A stretch of 64,000 bases of DNA from Candidatus Fermentithermobacillaceae bacterium. GTDB taxonomy: Bacteria; Bacillota; Sulfobacillia; Fermentithermobacillales; DUSS01. Where the stretch lies: assembly GCA_014896535.1 (NCBI GenBank), contig JADBKE010000017.1:109882-173881 (forward strand). Direction: 5' to 3'. Under the pieces are notes generated by a model that ran no database searches, was not told where the DNA came from, and worked only from the letters and a program-made list of their open reading frames with translations. The position numbers were made by a program, and so were the translations under genes. Below, in pieces: positions 8,613-18,367 of this stretch (the stretch's first letter is position 1; every line of letters begins with the position of its first letter).

Positions 8613-10337
8613 TTATAAGGCGAGCCGGATCGAGGCTCCCCAGGCGAGAAGCTCCCTGGCGTGCGCGAGAGAAGTCTCGGAGGGCTTACCGCTTAACATC
8701 CTGGCGATTTCCTTTTCCCTTTCCTCGCCGTCCACCCTCCTCACAAAGGCGACGGTCCGCCCTCCCTCCTCTACTTTTTCGACTACGTAGTGACCGTGGG
8801 AAGCGGCAGCGATGGAAGCTAGGTGCGTGACGCAGAACACCTGATGGTACCGGCCCAAACGCGCCAGCTTCTCAGCCACCGCCTGGCCCGCACGGCCGCC
8901 GACCCCCGAATCGATTTCGTCGAAAATCAAGGTGGGCACGGGGTCCCTATCAGCGAGGAAAGCTTTCAAGGCCAGGGTTAATCTGGACAGCTCGCCTCCG
9001 GAGGCCACCTTGTTGAGAGGCCTCGGGGGCTCACCGGGGTTGGCCGAGAACGTAATCTCCACGCGGTCTACCCCGTAAGGATGGACCTTTACTCGCCCGT
9101 TTCCAAAGGGAATACCTTCCGGATCATCCTCGGTGACCACGGACACCTTCAGAACGCCTCCGGGCATCCCCAGGGATTCCAGGTCGGCCGTCACGGTTTT
9201 CTCCAGCTCCCGCGAAGCTTGCACGCGGAGCTCGTGAAGTTCCCGGGCTTTTTTCGCCATTTCCTGTTCAATTCTGCTCAAACTTTCTTTCAGCATAACC
9301 AGGGTCTCCTCGGCCGACGCCAGCCTGGCCAGATCCTGTCTGGCCTTGTCCAGATACTCGAGAATCGCCCGTTCGTCCCGACCGTACTTGTCCTTCAGGC
9401 GCCCGATGAGGTCCAAGCGTTCCTCAACCTCCCTGAGCCTGTCGGGCTGCACGTCCAAGGACGATTCGTACTTCCTGAGAAGGTCGAGAGCCGTCTCCAG
9501 GTAAATGCTCACTTCGTTCAAAGCGGAGAAGACGCGTTCGGCAGCGGGGTCGAGAGAAGAAGCTTCTTGAAAGAGGGAAATCGCCTTGCCCAGGCTGTCG
9601 GAACAAGCCATTCCATAGGGGCTCTCGTACAGAAGCTCCCGGCACTCTCCGCAAATGGTTCTCAACCGCTCAAGAGCGGATAGCTTTCTGTATTCTTCCC
9701 GCAGCTTCGACTCTTCCCCCGGCGTGATCCTGGCCTTCTCGATTTCGTCTACCTGATACTGAAGGAGGTCTATTTGCCTCTTCCGCTCCTTTTCGTCCAG
9801 GACGAGCGAGCGCATCTTTTCCATCTCGGACTGCCTTCGCGCGTAAAGATCGCGGAATTCTTCCCTGAGGGCGACGATGTCTTTATTGACCCCGTCGATG
9901 AAATCCAGGTACGAAGCGGGCCTCAGAAGCGACTGGTGCTCGTGCTGCCCGTGAATGTCCACGAGAGCTTGTCCGACCTTTTGAAGGATTTGGGCGGTGA
10001 CGAGATGACCGTTGATCCTTGCGTACGAACGGCCCTGGGACGTTATTTCCCGCTCAAGCAGGATTTCAGAAGGGTCTTCCACTATTTCTCTGGTCTCCGG
10101 GTCCATGCGGGCGAAGACCCCTTCGTCGCAGGCGAGCACCATCTGGAGTACGGCCTTGTCCGCCCCGGAACGCACCATGTCGGCGGAAGCTCTCCCACCC
10201 AGGCAGACTTCGACGGCATCCACTATCATGGATTTTCCCGCGCCGGTCTCCCCGGTAAAACACTGAAGTCCTTCTCCAAACTCAATTTCGGCGGAAGACA
10301 GTATCCCGAAGTTCTTTATCCTGAGCGCCAGTATCAT
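8613..10337 (-). CDS. recN: DNA repair protein RecN
   Basis: A 574-residue SMC-like ATPase acting early at DNA double-strand breaks. The N-terminal ATP site is FTGETGAGKSMIVDAVE. A central coiled-coil spans roughly residues 150-380. The C-terminal signature ASGGELSRLTLALKAF is followed by the Walker B IFDEIDSGVGG and CVTHLASIAA. Length is typical. Its ATG overlaps the stop codon of argR by 4 bp, so it is translationally coupled to that gene. Confidence 0.97.
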   Translation of the reverse strand: MILALRIKNFGILSSAEIEFGEGLQCFTGETGAGKSMIVDAVEVCLGGRASADMVRSGADKAVLQMVLACDEGVFARMDPETREIVEDPSEILLEREITSQGRSYARINGHLVTAQILQKVGQALVDIHGQHEHQSLLRPASYLDFIDGVNKDIVALREEFRDLYARRQSEMEKMRSLVLDEKERKRQIDLLQYQVDEIEKARITPGEESKLREEYRKLSALERLRTICGECRELLYESPYGMACSDSLGKAISLFQEASSLDPAAERVFSALNEVSIYLETALDLLRKYESSLDVQPDRLREVEERLDLIGRLKDKYGRDERAILEYLDKARQDLARLASAEETLVMLKESLSRIEQEMAKKARELHELRVQASRELEKTVTADLESLGMPGGVLKVSVVTEDDPEGIPFGNGRVKVHPYGVDRVEITFSANPGEPPRPLNKVASGGELSRLTLALKAFLADRDPVPTLIFDEIDSGVGGRAGQAVAEKLARLGRYHQVFCVTHLASIAAASHGHYVVEKVEEGGRTVAFVRRVDGEEREKEIARMLSGKPSETSLAHARELLAWGASIRLAL

Positions 10338-10798
10338 ACCGGTCCCATCCCCGCCAGGTCCCTCAGTTTCGACACGACGTAGCCGACCTTATCGGGGGAG
10401 CGGGCCACTACCAGGACGGTATTGTCCCCGGCCACCGTACCCAGGATCTCCGGCATCCTCAGCTCATCCAGAGCTTCGCCGACCCCCGGAGCGGTGCCGG
10501 AGATGGTCTTCACGACGATGAGATTGCCGGAAGCGTCTATCGAAAGGCAACAATCCGCCAGAAGCCTCTTGAGCTTGTCCAGGATTATCTTGCCAGGAGT
10601 CCCGGAGGGCAGACCGTACTTGGCCCTGCCGTCACCGGAGGGGACCTTAATCAGGTTGAGCTCCTTTATGTCCCTGGATATCGTGGCCTGAGTCACATTG
10701 ATACCTTCCTGCCGCAGAGCTTCCGCCAGCTCCTCCTGGGTAAATACCGCCCGCTTCGAAATTATCTCCAGAATCTTCATCTGCCTTTTGGTTTTCAT
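10334..10798 (-). CDS. argR: arginine repressor ArgR
   Basis: A 154-residue ArgR/AhrC regulator. The N-terminal winged helix reads KRQMKILEIISKRAVFTQEE followed by VTQATISRDIKELNLIKV. The C-terminal hexamerisation and arginine-binding domain includes IVVKTISGTAPGVGEALDEL and the conserved GTVAGDNTVLVVARS. It should repress arginine biosynthesis and activate catabolism. It sits between nadK and recN as in most Bacillota; the link to recN is positional rather than functional. Confidence 0.96.
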   Translation of the reverse strand: MKTKRQMKILEIISKRAVFTQEELAEALRQEGINVTQATISRDIKELNLIKVPSGDGRAKYGLPSGTPGKIILDKLKRLLADCCLSIDASGNLIVVKTISGTAPGVGEALDELRMPEILGTVAGDNTVLVVARSPDKVGYVVSKLRDLAGMGPV

Positions 10799-10831
10799 GT
10801 CCCCAAAACGACCTCTATCCCCACGTGGGGG

Positions 10832-11707
10832 TCACGAGGCCGGTTTGTCTCCCCCTTCCTTCATCTTCCTCCGCAACACTTCGTAAAAGGACCAGCCCTC
10901 GTTTCTCACCAGAAGGGCGGGTCTTTCGTACGCCTTGATGAAAGCGCGGTCCCCCGGTTCCATCCCAAACGAGATCTGACCGTCCACGGAAAGGTGCATT
11001 CTCTGGTTCTCCTCGCGACTTTCGACCCTCAAAACGGTACCAGAAGGCGATACTATTGACCTGGAGCTCAAACTATGAGGACAAACGGGCGTTACGATCA
11101 AAGCGTCCACGGACGGGTGGAGAATCGGGCCTCCTGCCGAAAGGGAGTAAGCTGTAGACCCGGTAGGAGTAGCAACTATTATCCCATCGGCCAGGTACGT
11201 ATCAAGCAAGGAATCGCCGGCGAAAACCGATATCTCGGCAATGCGAGATAGAAGCTCCTTCAGGACGCATACCTCGTTCAAACACAGCGCTTTGAAGACA
11301 CGCTCTTCCCCCCGGAGCACGACGACTTCCAGCATCAACCTGGGATCGAGGACGAAATCGCCCCGGAGGAACCTGGGGAGCTCTCGGAAGAGGTCGTTTC
11401 GCTCGATTTCGGAAAGGAATCCGAAGTGGCCGAAGTTCACCCCCAGGAGCGGCACCGCTTGCGGGGCGAGGGCTCTGGCCGCCGAAAGAAGGGTACCGTC
11501 ACCCCCCAGGACCAGGGCGAGCCGCACCGTCTCCCCCCACCGTTCCACCGGCAAAGATAGCTTTTCAAGGCCCAGGGCACCGGCGACGGCCGGGGGCAGG
11601 ACGGCTTCCTCCCCGCGACCACCCAGGTACCTGACGAGTTCGAAACAAACCTCGCTCGTGCCGGCTTTTTCAAGGTTGGGAAAGATACCGATTCGCTTCA
11701 AACACAT
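10832..11707 (-). CDS. nadK: NAD kinase
   Basis: An ATP-NAD kinase producing NADP. The catalytic GGDGTLL motif lies in LVLGGDGTLLSAARALA, followed by GVNFGHFGFLSE and the substrate segment IIVATPTGSTAYSLSAGGP. I place the start at ATG 11705-11707 (MCLKRIGIF, 291 residues); GGGGG abuts it, so a TTG two codons later or an ATG at 11734 are alternatives. It lies between dxs and argR in the conserved cluster. Confidence 0.93.
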   Translation of the reverse strand: MCLKRIGIFPNLEKAGTSEVCFELVRYLGGRGEEAVLPPAVAGALGLEKLSLPVERWGETVRLALVLGGDGTLLSAARALAPQAVPLLGVNFGHFGFLSEIERNDLFRELPRFLRGDFVLDPRLMLEVVVLRGEERVFKALCLNEVCVLKELLSRIAEISVFAGDSLLDTYLADGIIVATPTGSTAYSLSAGGPILHPSVDALIVTPVCPHSLSSRSIVSPSGTVLRVESREENQRMHLSVDGQISFGMEPGDRAFIKAYERPALLVRNEGWSFYEVLRRKMKEGGDKPAS

Positions 11708-11755
11708 CCCCCGTGTACTTGATTCTCCGGTCATGAGTCTCAAAACGGCCCCTGA

Positions 11756-13657
11756 TCAGGCGCCTTGACCTGTGGAAACGGCTTCCGCGGAAACGCTCTG
11801 GCCTAAAAACCTCAGAATTTCCCGGGCGATCCCCTCGGCAGTGAGGCCGCACCTTTCCCGCAAAACGCTCTGGGCGCCGTGCTCCAGGAACCGCGAAGGC
11901 ATCGCTATGCGCAATACCTGACATGTGACCCCGGCTTGGGAGAGAGCTTCCAGAACAGCTCCGCCGAATCCTCCTTCGGGCACATTCTCTTCCACCGTAA
12001 CAACGGGCCCCTTTCGGGCGGCGGAAAGCAGCGTCTCGACGTCAAGGGGCTTGACGAACCTCGCGTTCACCACGCCGCACGATACTCCGCTTCGTTCCAG
12101 AATCTTCGCGGCTTCCACCGACGGATATACCATGGAGCCGATGGCGAAGATCGTCACGTCGCTCCCTTCTACGAGAACCTGAGCCCTCCCGACGGGCAGA
12201 AGCCGAGCTTCCCTCGGCTTCCCTCCGTACGCCTTACCCCTCGGGTACCGTATAGCCACAGGCCTACCCATTTCCAACGCCGTGCGGAGCATGTCTTTAA
12301 GCTCCATCTCGTCGGCGGGAGCCATAACAGTCATTCCGGGAATGTGCCGGAGGTAGCTCAGGTCGAAAGCTCCCTGGTGGGTTTCGCCGTCCTCCCCGAC
12401 CACGCCTGCGCGGTCCACGGCGAAAACCACGCCGAGGTTTTGGAGGCACACGTCTTCGACTATCTGATCGTAAGCCCTCTGCAAGAACGTGGAATATATG
12501 GCCACCACGGGTTTCATGCCCCCGAGAGCCAGTCCTGCGGCGAAGCTCACGGCGTGACCCTCGGCTATCCCCACGTCAAAAAACCGCTCGGGGAAACGAC
12601 GGGCGAACTCGGAAAGGCCGGTGCCGTCCTTCATTGCCGCGGTGATCGCCACCACCGCGGGATCTTTTTCAGCTATCTCTACCATGGCCTCGCCGAAAAC
12701 TTCGCTCCAGGTAGGGATGTTTCCGGAGGAATACAGCTCTCCCGTTTCCACATCGAAGGGACCGGGGCCGTGGAACTTCTCGGGAAAAGACTCGGCCAGC
12801 GGATAGCCTTTCCCTTTCTTGGTGATGACGTGTATCAGCACCGGCCGGTCCATCTCGCGGGCTCGGGAGAAAACTTCCTGCATAGCCCCGATATCGTGCC
12901 CGTCGACCGGCCCGTAATACTTAAATCCCAGGTCCTCAAACCAGGTCCCGGGAAAGAAAACGTACTTGATTCCACCGCGAAACCGCTTGAGGAAAGCGAG
13001 AAAACTCGGCCCGAACCTGGGCAGCTCCAGCAGGGCTCGTTCGAACCTCGCCTTCGCCCTGGTGTAACTCCGGGCCATGCGCAGCCTGGTGAGATAATGG
13101 GATATGCCCCCTACGTTTCTGGAAATGGACATGGAATTGTCATTAAGTACCACAATGATTTTGGTGCCGGAACGCCCCGCGTTGTTGAGTCCTTCGAAAG
13201 CCAATCCTCCGGTCAGAGCTCCGTCTCCAATAACGGCGATGACGTTGTAGTCCTCGCCCGCCCGGTCCCGCGCAATGGCCAATCCCAGAGCAACCGAGAC
13301 GGAATTGGACGCATGACCCGCGTCGAAAATATCGTGGGGACTCTCGGAACGCTTGGGAAATCCGGACAAACCGCCGAGTTTCCGTAGCGTCCCGAATTTG
13401 TCGTACCTGCCAGTGACGAGCTTGTGGGCGTAAGCTTGATGCCCCACGTCCCAGATGATTTTGTCCCTGGGGCTGTCGAATACCGAATGCAGCGCCAGCG
13501 TGAGCTCGACCGCACCCAGCGACGCCCCCAGGTGACCGCCGTTCCTGGACACCGTTTCTATTATGCGTTCCCTTATCTCCCCGGCGAGAGAAGTAAGTTC
13601 TTGAACGGACCTGCCTTTCAAATCTCGAGGAGACTTCACCTCGTCAAGACGGATCAT
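11756..13657 (-). CDS. dxs: 1-deoxy-D-xylulose-5-phosphate synthase
   Basis: A thiamine-diphosphate enzyme condensing pyruvate and glyceraldehyde 3-phosphate, the entry step of the MEP isoprenoid pathway. It has 633 residues from ATG 13655-13657 (MIRLDEVKSP), preceded by GGAGGAGGCGG. Motifs are GGHLGASLGAVELTLALH, the ThDP-binding GDGALTGGLAFEGLNNAG, and the pyrimidine-domain DRAGVVGEDGETHQGAFD. A transketolase C-terminal domain follows. The nearby prenyl synthase at 17303-18367 uses its product downstream. Its 5' end overlaps the preceding membrane-protein gene by 14 bp. Confidence 0.97.
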   Translation of the reverse strand: MIRLDEVKSPRDLKGRSVQELTSLAGEIRERIIETVSRNGGHLGASLGAVELTLALHSVFDSPRDKIIWDVGHQAYAHKLVTGRYDKFGTLRKLGGLSGFPKRSESPHDIFDAGHASNSVSVALGLAIARDRAGEDYNVIAVIGDGALTGGLAFEGLNNAGRSGTKIIVVLNDNSMSISRNVGGISHYLTRLRMARSYTRAKARFERALLELPRFGPSFLAFLKRFRGGIKYVFFPGTWFEDLGFKYYGPVDGHDIGAMQEVFSRAREMDRPVLIHVITKKGKGYPLAESFPEKFHGPGPFDVETGELYSSGNIPTWSEVFGEAMVEIAEKDPAVVAITAAMKDGTGLSEFARRFPERFFDVGIAEGHAVSFAAGLALGGMKPVVAIYSTFLQRAYDQIVEDVCLQNLGVVFAVDRAGVVGEDGETHQGAFDLSYLRHIPGMTVMAPADEMELKDMLRTALEMGRPVAIRYPRGKAYGGKPREARLLPVGRAQVLVEGSDVTIFAIGSMVYPSVEAAKILERSGVSCGVVNARFVKPLDVETLLSAARKGPVVTVEENVPEGGFGGAVLEALSQAGVTCQVLRIAMPSRFLEHGAQSVLRERCGLTAEGIAREILRFLGQSVSAEAVSTGQGA

Positions 13658-14276
13658 TCCGCCGCCTCCTCCTCCGGCCGGCATCCGGATGCCCGGTCCG
13701 GACACGCTTCTTCCGCGACCCGAACCACGGAAAAACTCCCCGCAATACGCTGGATATTAATCCAAGATGATACACAATAGATTCAGCGCGCTTGAGGCCG
13801 ATTCCTTTCATGAGAGCTTTTCCTCCAACGGCGAGCGCCGCAGCCACACCCACCGCCAGAGCCGAAAGCACGGGCCGGGTCAGTCGCGTACTCCCCGCAA
13901 ATTTGAAGCTCAGCCCCACGGCGAGGCCGCCAGCTACGGTGGCGCAGACGTCACCGAGGAGGTCGTTTGCCAGAGACGAGACCTTGTCCGCGTTCCTGAT
14001 GAACCAGAGGGCCTCCTTTGCGCCTCTCATCTTCTTCGACGCCATCGAGGTGAGAGCTGGTTCCCGAGCTCTGGCCGAAGCGATCCCCACTACGTCCGCG
14101 GCAATGCCGAGGACTACGACGACCAGGATAAAAGGGAGGCTAAGGTACGGCGATAAGCTGAAAGAAACTTTATCGGAGAAGAAGTTCAGCACAAAGCTCA
14201 GGACCAGGGCCGAAATCCCCAATATAAAAGCGGAAACGATCCTGGAACTCCTCTTGGCAGCACTGTTTCCGGGCAT
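13644..14276 (-). CDS. four-helix membrane protein, distantly CorB/DUF21-like
   Basis: A 210-residue protein with four hydrophobic segments (about 12-34, 44-66, 100-123, 132-152) and a very basic tail (SRKKRVRTGHPDAGRRRRRR). The spacing of ASARAREPALTSMASKKMRG and ALWFIRNADKVSSLANDLLG recalls the membrane domain of CorB/CorC-type (DUF21/CNNM) proteins, but the CBS domains are absent. Similar small proteins sit next to dxs in other spore formers as far as I recall. Function unknown; a metal-transport role is only suggested. It overlaps dxs by 14 bp and is surely co-transcribed. Confidence 0.7.
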   Translation of the reverse strand: MPGNSAAKRSSRIVSAFILGISALVLSFVLNFFSDKVSFSLSPYLSLPFILVVVVLGIAADVVGIASARAREPALTSMASKKMRGAKEALWFIRNADKVSSLANDLLGDVCATVAGGLAVGLSFKFAGSTRLTRPVLSALAVGVAAALAVGGKALMKGIGLKRAESIVYHLGLISSVLRGVFPWFGSRKKRVRTGHPDAGRRRRRRNDPS

Positions 14277-15123
14277 TCTCCAGTTCCGCTTTCATCTCCC
14301 CTGCGAGGCAGCGGCAGCAGTAAATCTTGTGGCTTAAGGTCCGGCAGGCTTTCCCGGAAGCTTACCCGAGCTCGCGCTCCGGGCGGTTCCCCTTTAAAAG
14401 CTTCCCCGGCGGGTCACCCGCGCCGGCGCCGGATCACCACTTAGTCCACACCGCAATCCTGCCGCCGCCCCTATCGAGGACAGTCTAGGAGATTTCCTCG
14501 AGGGCTTCGCTCCTAGCCTCTTTTGCAGCCGGGCTTTCCGGATGAACCTTCCCACCCGGCCACTCAAGGCAGCTATCCCGGAACACCGGGTACAAGCCCC
14601 AGGGCGCCGCGCGCCCCGCGAAGAGAGGGTCCACGCCCACATGCCGTTGTGGATCGCCCTCTCCTCCTTGCTCCTGCCAGCCGACCCGAAGCTGGGCGCA
14701 TCGAGCCCGCTGGAGGCGGAAGGGCATAGCTTCGACGGATTTTTAGGCCCGCCCTCAGAGCGAATCGCCCACTAGAATACTGCGCCTCGCAGGCGAATTC
14801 ATGCATGAGTATAACACATCCCGGCCATACGCGCTTTTAGCCCGAAATCCGCCGCTTATGCGCTCTTAGCCGCTTTCCCGGCCCGCAGCAGCCGAAAGAG
14901 GCCTGAGTTTCGACGGGTCCGGAACCACGAGGTCGCCAGCTCCTTCCTCCACCGGAACCTCCCGAATACACAACCATGCTCTCCTTGAGGGATAGAGCTC
15001 CGTTTCGCGGGAAACATACCACGTCCCTGCAGGCGAGATTGACGCCCCTCAGGGGACATGATAGAAGTCGCATTGAGACTCGTGTTTTCGCCTGAACGTA
15101 GCAGCGGAAAGGAGCGGATTTGT
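14277..15123. other. 847-bp intergenic stretch, no convincing gene
   Basis: This divergent region between the membrane protein (minus) and the aminopeptidase (plus) should hold promoters for both, though none is clear. A minus-strand reading of 80 codons (14485-14727) ends in a protein-like stretch (VHPESPAAKEARSEALEEIS) but has no ribosome site. I searched by eye for tmRNA, RNase P RNA, SRP RNA, T-box and tRNA signatures and saw none. A 6S-like RNA cannot be excluded. Confidence 0.4.
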
Positions 15124-16320
15124 GTGAGAATCGGCCTGTCGCGCGCCGAGTACGCCCGGCGCAGGCAAGCGGTCCTGGACCTGATGAGAGAAAAGGAATT
15201 TGGTGCTTTCGTTTTCTTCAATTCCACCAACATCTTTTATCTAACCGGATTCGCTTTCATCCCCACCGAAAGGCCTATAGCCCTCATCCTGTCGGCTGAT
15301 GGTCGCAAGACCATTTTCGTGCCCAGACTCGAAGAGGAGCATGCTCGGGAATTCGACGAGATCGATGACGTACAATGTTACCCCGAATATCCCGGCAAAA
15401 CCCACCCCATGAACTTGTTGGCCGAAATCCTGGTGAAAATGGGGGCGGCCAAAACGACGGTGGGAGCCGATGCCGACGGATACAGCTCACCTCAGGGTTA
15501 CCGCGGTCCAAAGCTATCAGAGGCTCTGTCGCCGGGGAAGATGGAAGTAGTTCGGGATTTCATTTCCGAACTCAGGGCAATCAAATCCCCCGAAGAAATC
15601 GCGCTCATCCGGGAAAGCGCCAGGTGGGGCAATCTCGCCCACGCTTTGCTTCAGGAATACTCTTTGCCTGGCCGGACCGAGGACGAAATTTCCATGCGGG
15701 CGTCCATGGAAGCTACCATCGCGATGTTGAGAACTCTGGGCGACTCGCTCCCCCGGGGGTCTTCCACCAGGACCGGAGCTCATGCCGGTTTTAGGGGGCA
15801 AGTGGGACCCAACTCAGCCCTTCCTCATGCTGTCAGCATAAACGCCGTGCTCAAAACGGGGGACGTTCTGGTGACGGGGGCCACCGCAAACGTGGCCGGG
15901 TATTCCAGCGAACTGGAACGAACGATGTTCGTAGGAGAACCCAACGCAGTCCAGCGCAAGTTCTTCACTTTGATGAAGCAAGCTCAGGAGATAGCTTTCG
16001 AAGCTATCAGGCCCGGAAGACGCTGCTCCGAAGTGGATGATGCGGTGCGGGAGTTCTTCGAGAAGGAAAAATTATGGGATTACTGGAGGCACCACACCGG
16101 TCATGCTTTGGGACTCCTCGGTCACGAGGCGCCGTTCTTCGACACCGGGGACGACACGATCATCCGGCCGGGCATGGTGTTCAGCGTGGAACCGGGGCTT
16201 TATGTACCGGGCGTCGGAGGCTTCCGTCACTCGGACACAGTGGTCGTGACGGAGGACGGTATAGATTTCATCACCTACTACCCGCGAAAGCTCGACAAGC
16301 TCATCTGCGGGGTAAAGTAA
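15124..16320 (+). CDS. M24-family Xaa-Pro aminopeptidase
   Basis: A 398-residue metallopeptidase of the creatinase/prolidase fold. The N-terminal domain (about 1-150) precedes the pita-bread catalytic domain with HHTGHALGLLGHEAPFF and the metal-binding glutamate in VFSVEPGLYVPG, then GGFRHSDTVVVTEDG. GTG at 15124 was chosen because AGGAG lies 8 bp upstream; an earlier ATG at 15058 lacks a ribosome site. One usual metal Asp position is replaced: the expected D-x-G is read here as VTGATANVAGYSSELERTM, so activity could be altered or it may be a creatinase-like hydrolase. It is the only plus-strand gene with good support in the first 23 kb and a paralogue of 43499-44593. Confidence 0.85.
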   Translation: MRIGLSRAEYARRRQAVLDLMREKEFGAFVFFNSTNIFYLTGFAFIPTERPIALILSADGRKTIFVPRLEEEHAREFDEIDDVQCYPEYPGKTHPMNLLAEILVKMGAAKTTVGADADGYSSPQGYRGPKLSEALSPGKMEVVRDFISELRAIKSPEEIALIRESARWGNLAHALLQEYSLPGRTEDEISMRASMEATIAMLRTLGDSLPRGSSTRTGAHAGFRGQVGPNSALPHAVSINAVLKTGDVLVTGATANVAGYSSELERTMFVGEPNAVQRKFFTLMKQAQEIAFEAIRPGRRCSEVDDAVREFFEKEKLWDYWRHHTGHALGLLGHEAPFFDTGDDTIIRPGMVFSVEPGLYVPGVGGFRHSDTVVVTEDGIDFITYYPRKLDKLICGVK

Positions 16321-17302
16321 TGTGCAAACTCCCGGCACCAATACCCCGAGGGAAACATATAACGCTGTCGAAAGGAGCGGGAGCTCGGGAAAGGGTTTAC
16401 CGGCGCACGTCTTCCGGGAGCCTGTCAAACCACCCGCGAACCGGGGCGCCAGCCTCGAGTCTCGCTTCTTTCACCGCGAACGAGCGTTTTCCATGTGTCA
16501 GGCTCGGGAGAAGGCAGGGTACTCATTTGAAGCTCCCGGTTCTGGAGAGTGGACCGTGAAGATTTCGTGCCCTGAACGCAAAAACCAGGGAACCGTTCGT
16601 CCGGGGGGCAACGCGGTATCGTCTTGTGCGGATGCAGCCCCGCGCAACCGGGGCGTTCTGGTTGCGGAAGCCGGCCTTGTCCGCTCTGGTCAACCAACAC
16701 CAAATGCACCTCGTCGCTACCGGGCGGTGTTTCTCTCGGAAAGCGCTGACAGCATCGACTTCCGCCCGATCGATGGCCCACGGCCTCCGGCGCCGAAACC
16801 CGGTGCCACGCTGGGGCTTGGACGGGAAACCGCGGAAGACACCGCCGGACCAGGTGCCTCTCGGCGGGGGAGCCCCGTTGAATCTTCCCGCTCCCGTTTA
16901 CCGGGGCGAGAAGGCGCAGCCACCCCGGGACGAACCATGGCGCTTACGGGTAGCCATCCTGGCCTGGTCGACGAAATAGATGTGGTTGTGGAAAACATAG
17001 CCATCAGGCTGTCGAGGGAACTCAAGACCGCGCTTCCCCATGAGGTGACGGTGGTCGTGCCCAGAGTAGATGTGAGCAAGAAGTTCCAGGATGGAAAGCT
17101 GGTCGAAGTCAATGTGGCATACACCGGTATTACGGTCAGCCACTCTCCCCGGTTCCCGCCACGGGGTCCTTAGAAAAACGTTTTTGCCGTTTCTTGTGAG
17201 AAACAAGCTCTTGTGGCGGCCGCTACCTGGGTCTTTTCTGCACCCGTCGGGGACCTCCTCAACGCAGCATTCGTGAATGAGGCACGACGGCCCGGAAAAG
17301 CC
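16321..17302. other. about 1 kb without a confident gene; possible decayed or unknown ORF
   Basis: A plus-strand frame is open from 16322 to 17173 (283 codons), but most of it is Pro/Arg/Ser-rich and looks like chance reading in GC-rich DNA. Only its last about 65 codons look protein-like (VDEIDVVVENIAIRLSRELK, then HEVTVVVPRVDVSKKFQDGK). An ATG at 16937 could start that part but has no ribosome site. Near 17200 there is a small GTTTCT-TGTG-AGAAAC hairpin. It could be a gene remnant or a lineage-specific protein. Confidence 0.3.
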
Positions 17303-18367
17303 TCAAATCGTATTGAGACGATTCAGGTAGAACCGGGAAAGCTCGGGGAGAAACCAGGTTTGTCCGGGTCGTTCGAAGCAAGACAGATGCTCCAGACTTC
17401 TCGTCAGTGCCAGAACCGCCTCCCTGGCGGCATCTTGAACGGAAGTCTCGGCAACGAGAGTGTCGTCTTCCGTCGAGGAGATAGCTTGAGCGTCTTCTAT
17501 ATCATCGGCGATTTGGAAGGCGTAACCGAACTCCCGGCCCCATGCCCCGAGGGAATCCAGCGACCTGTCATCGACGCCCGCGAGAATACCGCCGATTCTC
17601 GCCGCCGACTCAAACAACGCGCCCGTCTTCAGCAAGTAAATCCTTTTCACGGCTTGCGGACCGAGCCGCTTTCCCTTCGCCTCCATGTCGAAGACCTGTC
17701 CCGCCACCATACCGGCCGCACCCGCTCCCCTCGAAAGCTCTGCGCATGCCCTGGCTCTTTTGTTGCGGCGTTCAGGGGGTAAAGAAGCGCCGCCCAGCCC
17801 CACCTCGAAAGCTGCCGTCAGAAGCGCGTCCCCGGCCAAGACGGCCATGGCTTCACCGAACTTCCGGTGAACCGTGGGCTTTCCTCTCCGGAAATCGTCG
17901 TTATCCATGCAGGGAAGGTCATCGTGGACGAGGGAATACGCGTGCACAAGTTCGACCGCTACGGCTAAGTCGAGGGCATCTTCGGAAAGATCATCCGCCG
18001 CGGTGCCCACCAGTTCGCCTTTCCCCTGGTTGCTCCCCTTGGTATCGGCACCGTTGGATATTACACAGGGTACCCCGGAGGGGAATTGGACGGCCCGCGA
18101 CCCTTCTTTTTCGGCTTCGGGTTTACGCGCGGGAAACGGTAGAGGAGACGCCGGTGTAAACGCCGGTATACCCGACAGGTAACCGGAAACCGCCAGCACC
18201 ACCGCGCCGCGCAGCCGTTTTCCGCCCTCGGCCGCGTAAATCATCATTTCCCCGAGGGGCTGCGGATAGCGGGATAACACGTTTTGTATAGCTTGATCGA
18301 TCGCGGTCCTTTTTTCCGCAAGGTACTGGTCGAGGTATTCGCCGGGATCCACGGTCGCGTCGCTCAT
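17303..18367 (-). CDS. ispA: short-chain polyprenyl diphosphate synthase (farnesyl/geranylgeranyl type)
   Basis: A 354-residue trans-isoprenyl diphosphate synthase that condenses IPP with allylic diphosphates. It has GGKRLRG near residue 48, the first Asp-rich motif in LVHDDLPCMDNDDFRRGKPT, the FGEAMAVLAGDALLTAAFE segment and a second Asp motif in FQIADDIED (usually DDILD). It is about 55 residues longer than the norm because of a low-complexity insertion at about residues 72-125 (FPARKPEAEKEGS and VPCVISNGADTKGSNQGKG) before DDLSEDALDLAVAVELVHA. It lies in the xseA-xseB-ispA-dxs cluster. Confidence 0.9.
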   Translation of the reverse strand: MSDATVDPGEYLDQYLAEKRTAIDQAIQNVLSRYPQPLGEMMIYAAEGGKRLRGAVVLAVSGYLSGIPAFTPASPLPFPARKPEAEKEGSRAVQFPSGVPCVISNGADTKGSNQGKGELVGTAADDLSEDALDLAVAVELVHAYSLVHDDLPCMDNDDFRRGKPTVHRKFGEAMAVLAGDALLTAAFEVGLGGASLPPERRNKRARACAELSRGAGAAGMVAGQVFDMEAKGKRLGPQAVKRIYLLKTGALFESAARIGGILAGVDDRSLDSLGAWGREFGYAFQIADDIEDAQAISSTEDDTLVAETSVQDAAREAVLALTRSLEHLSCFERPGQTWFLPELSRFYLNRLNTI

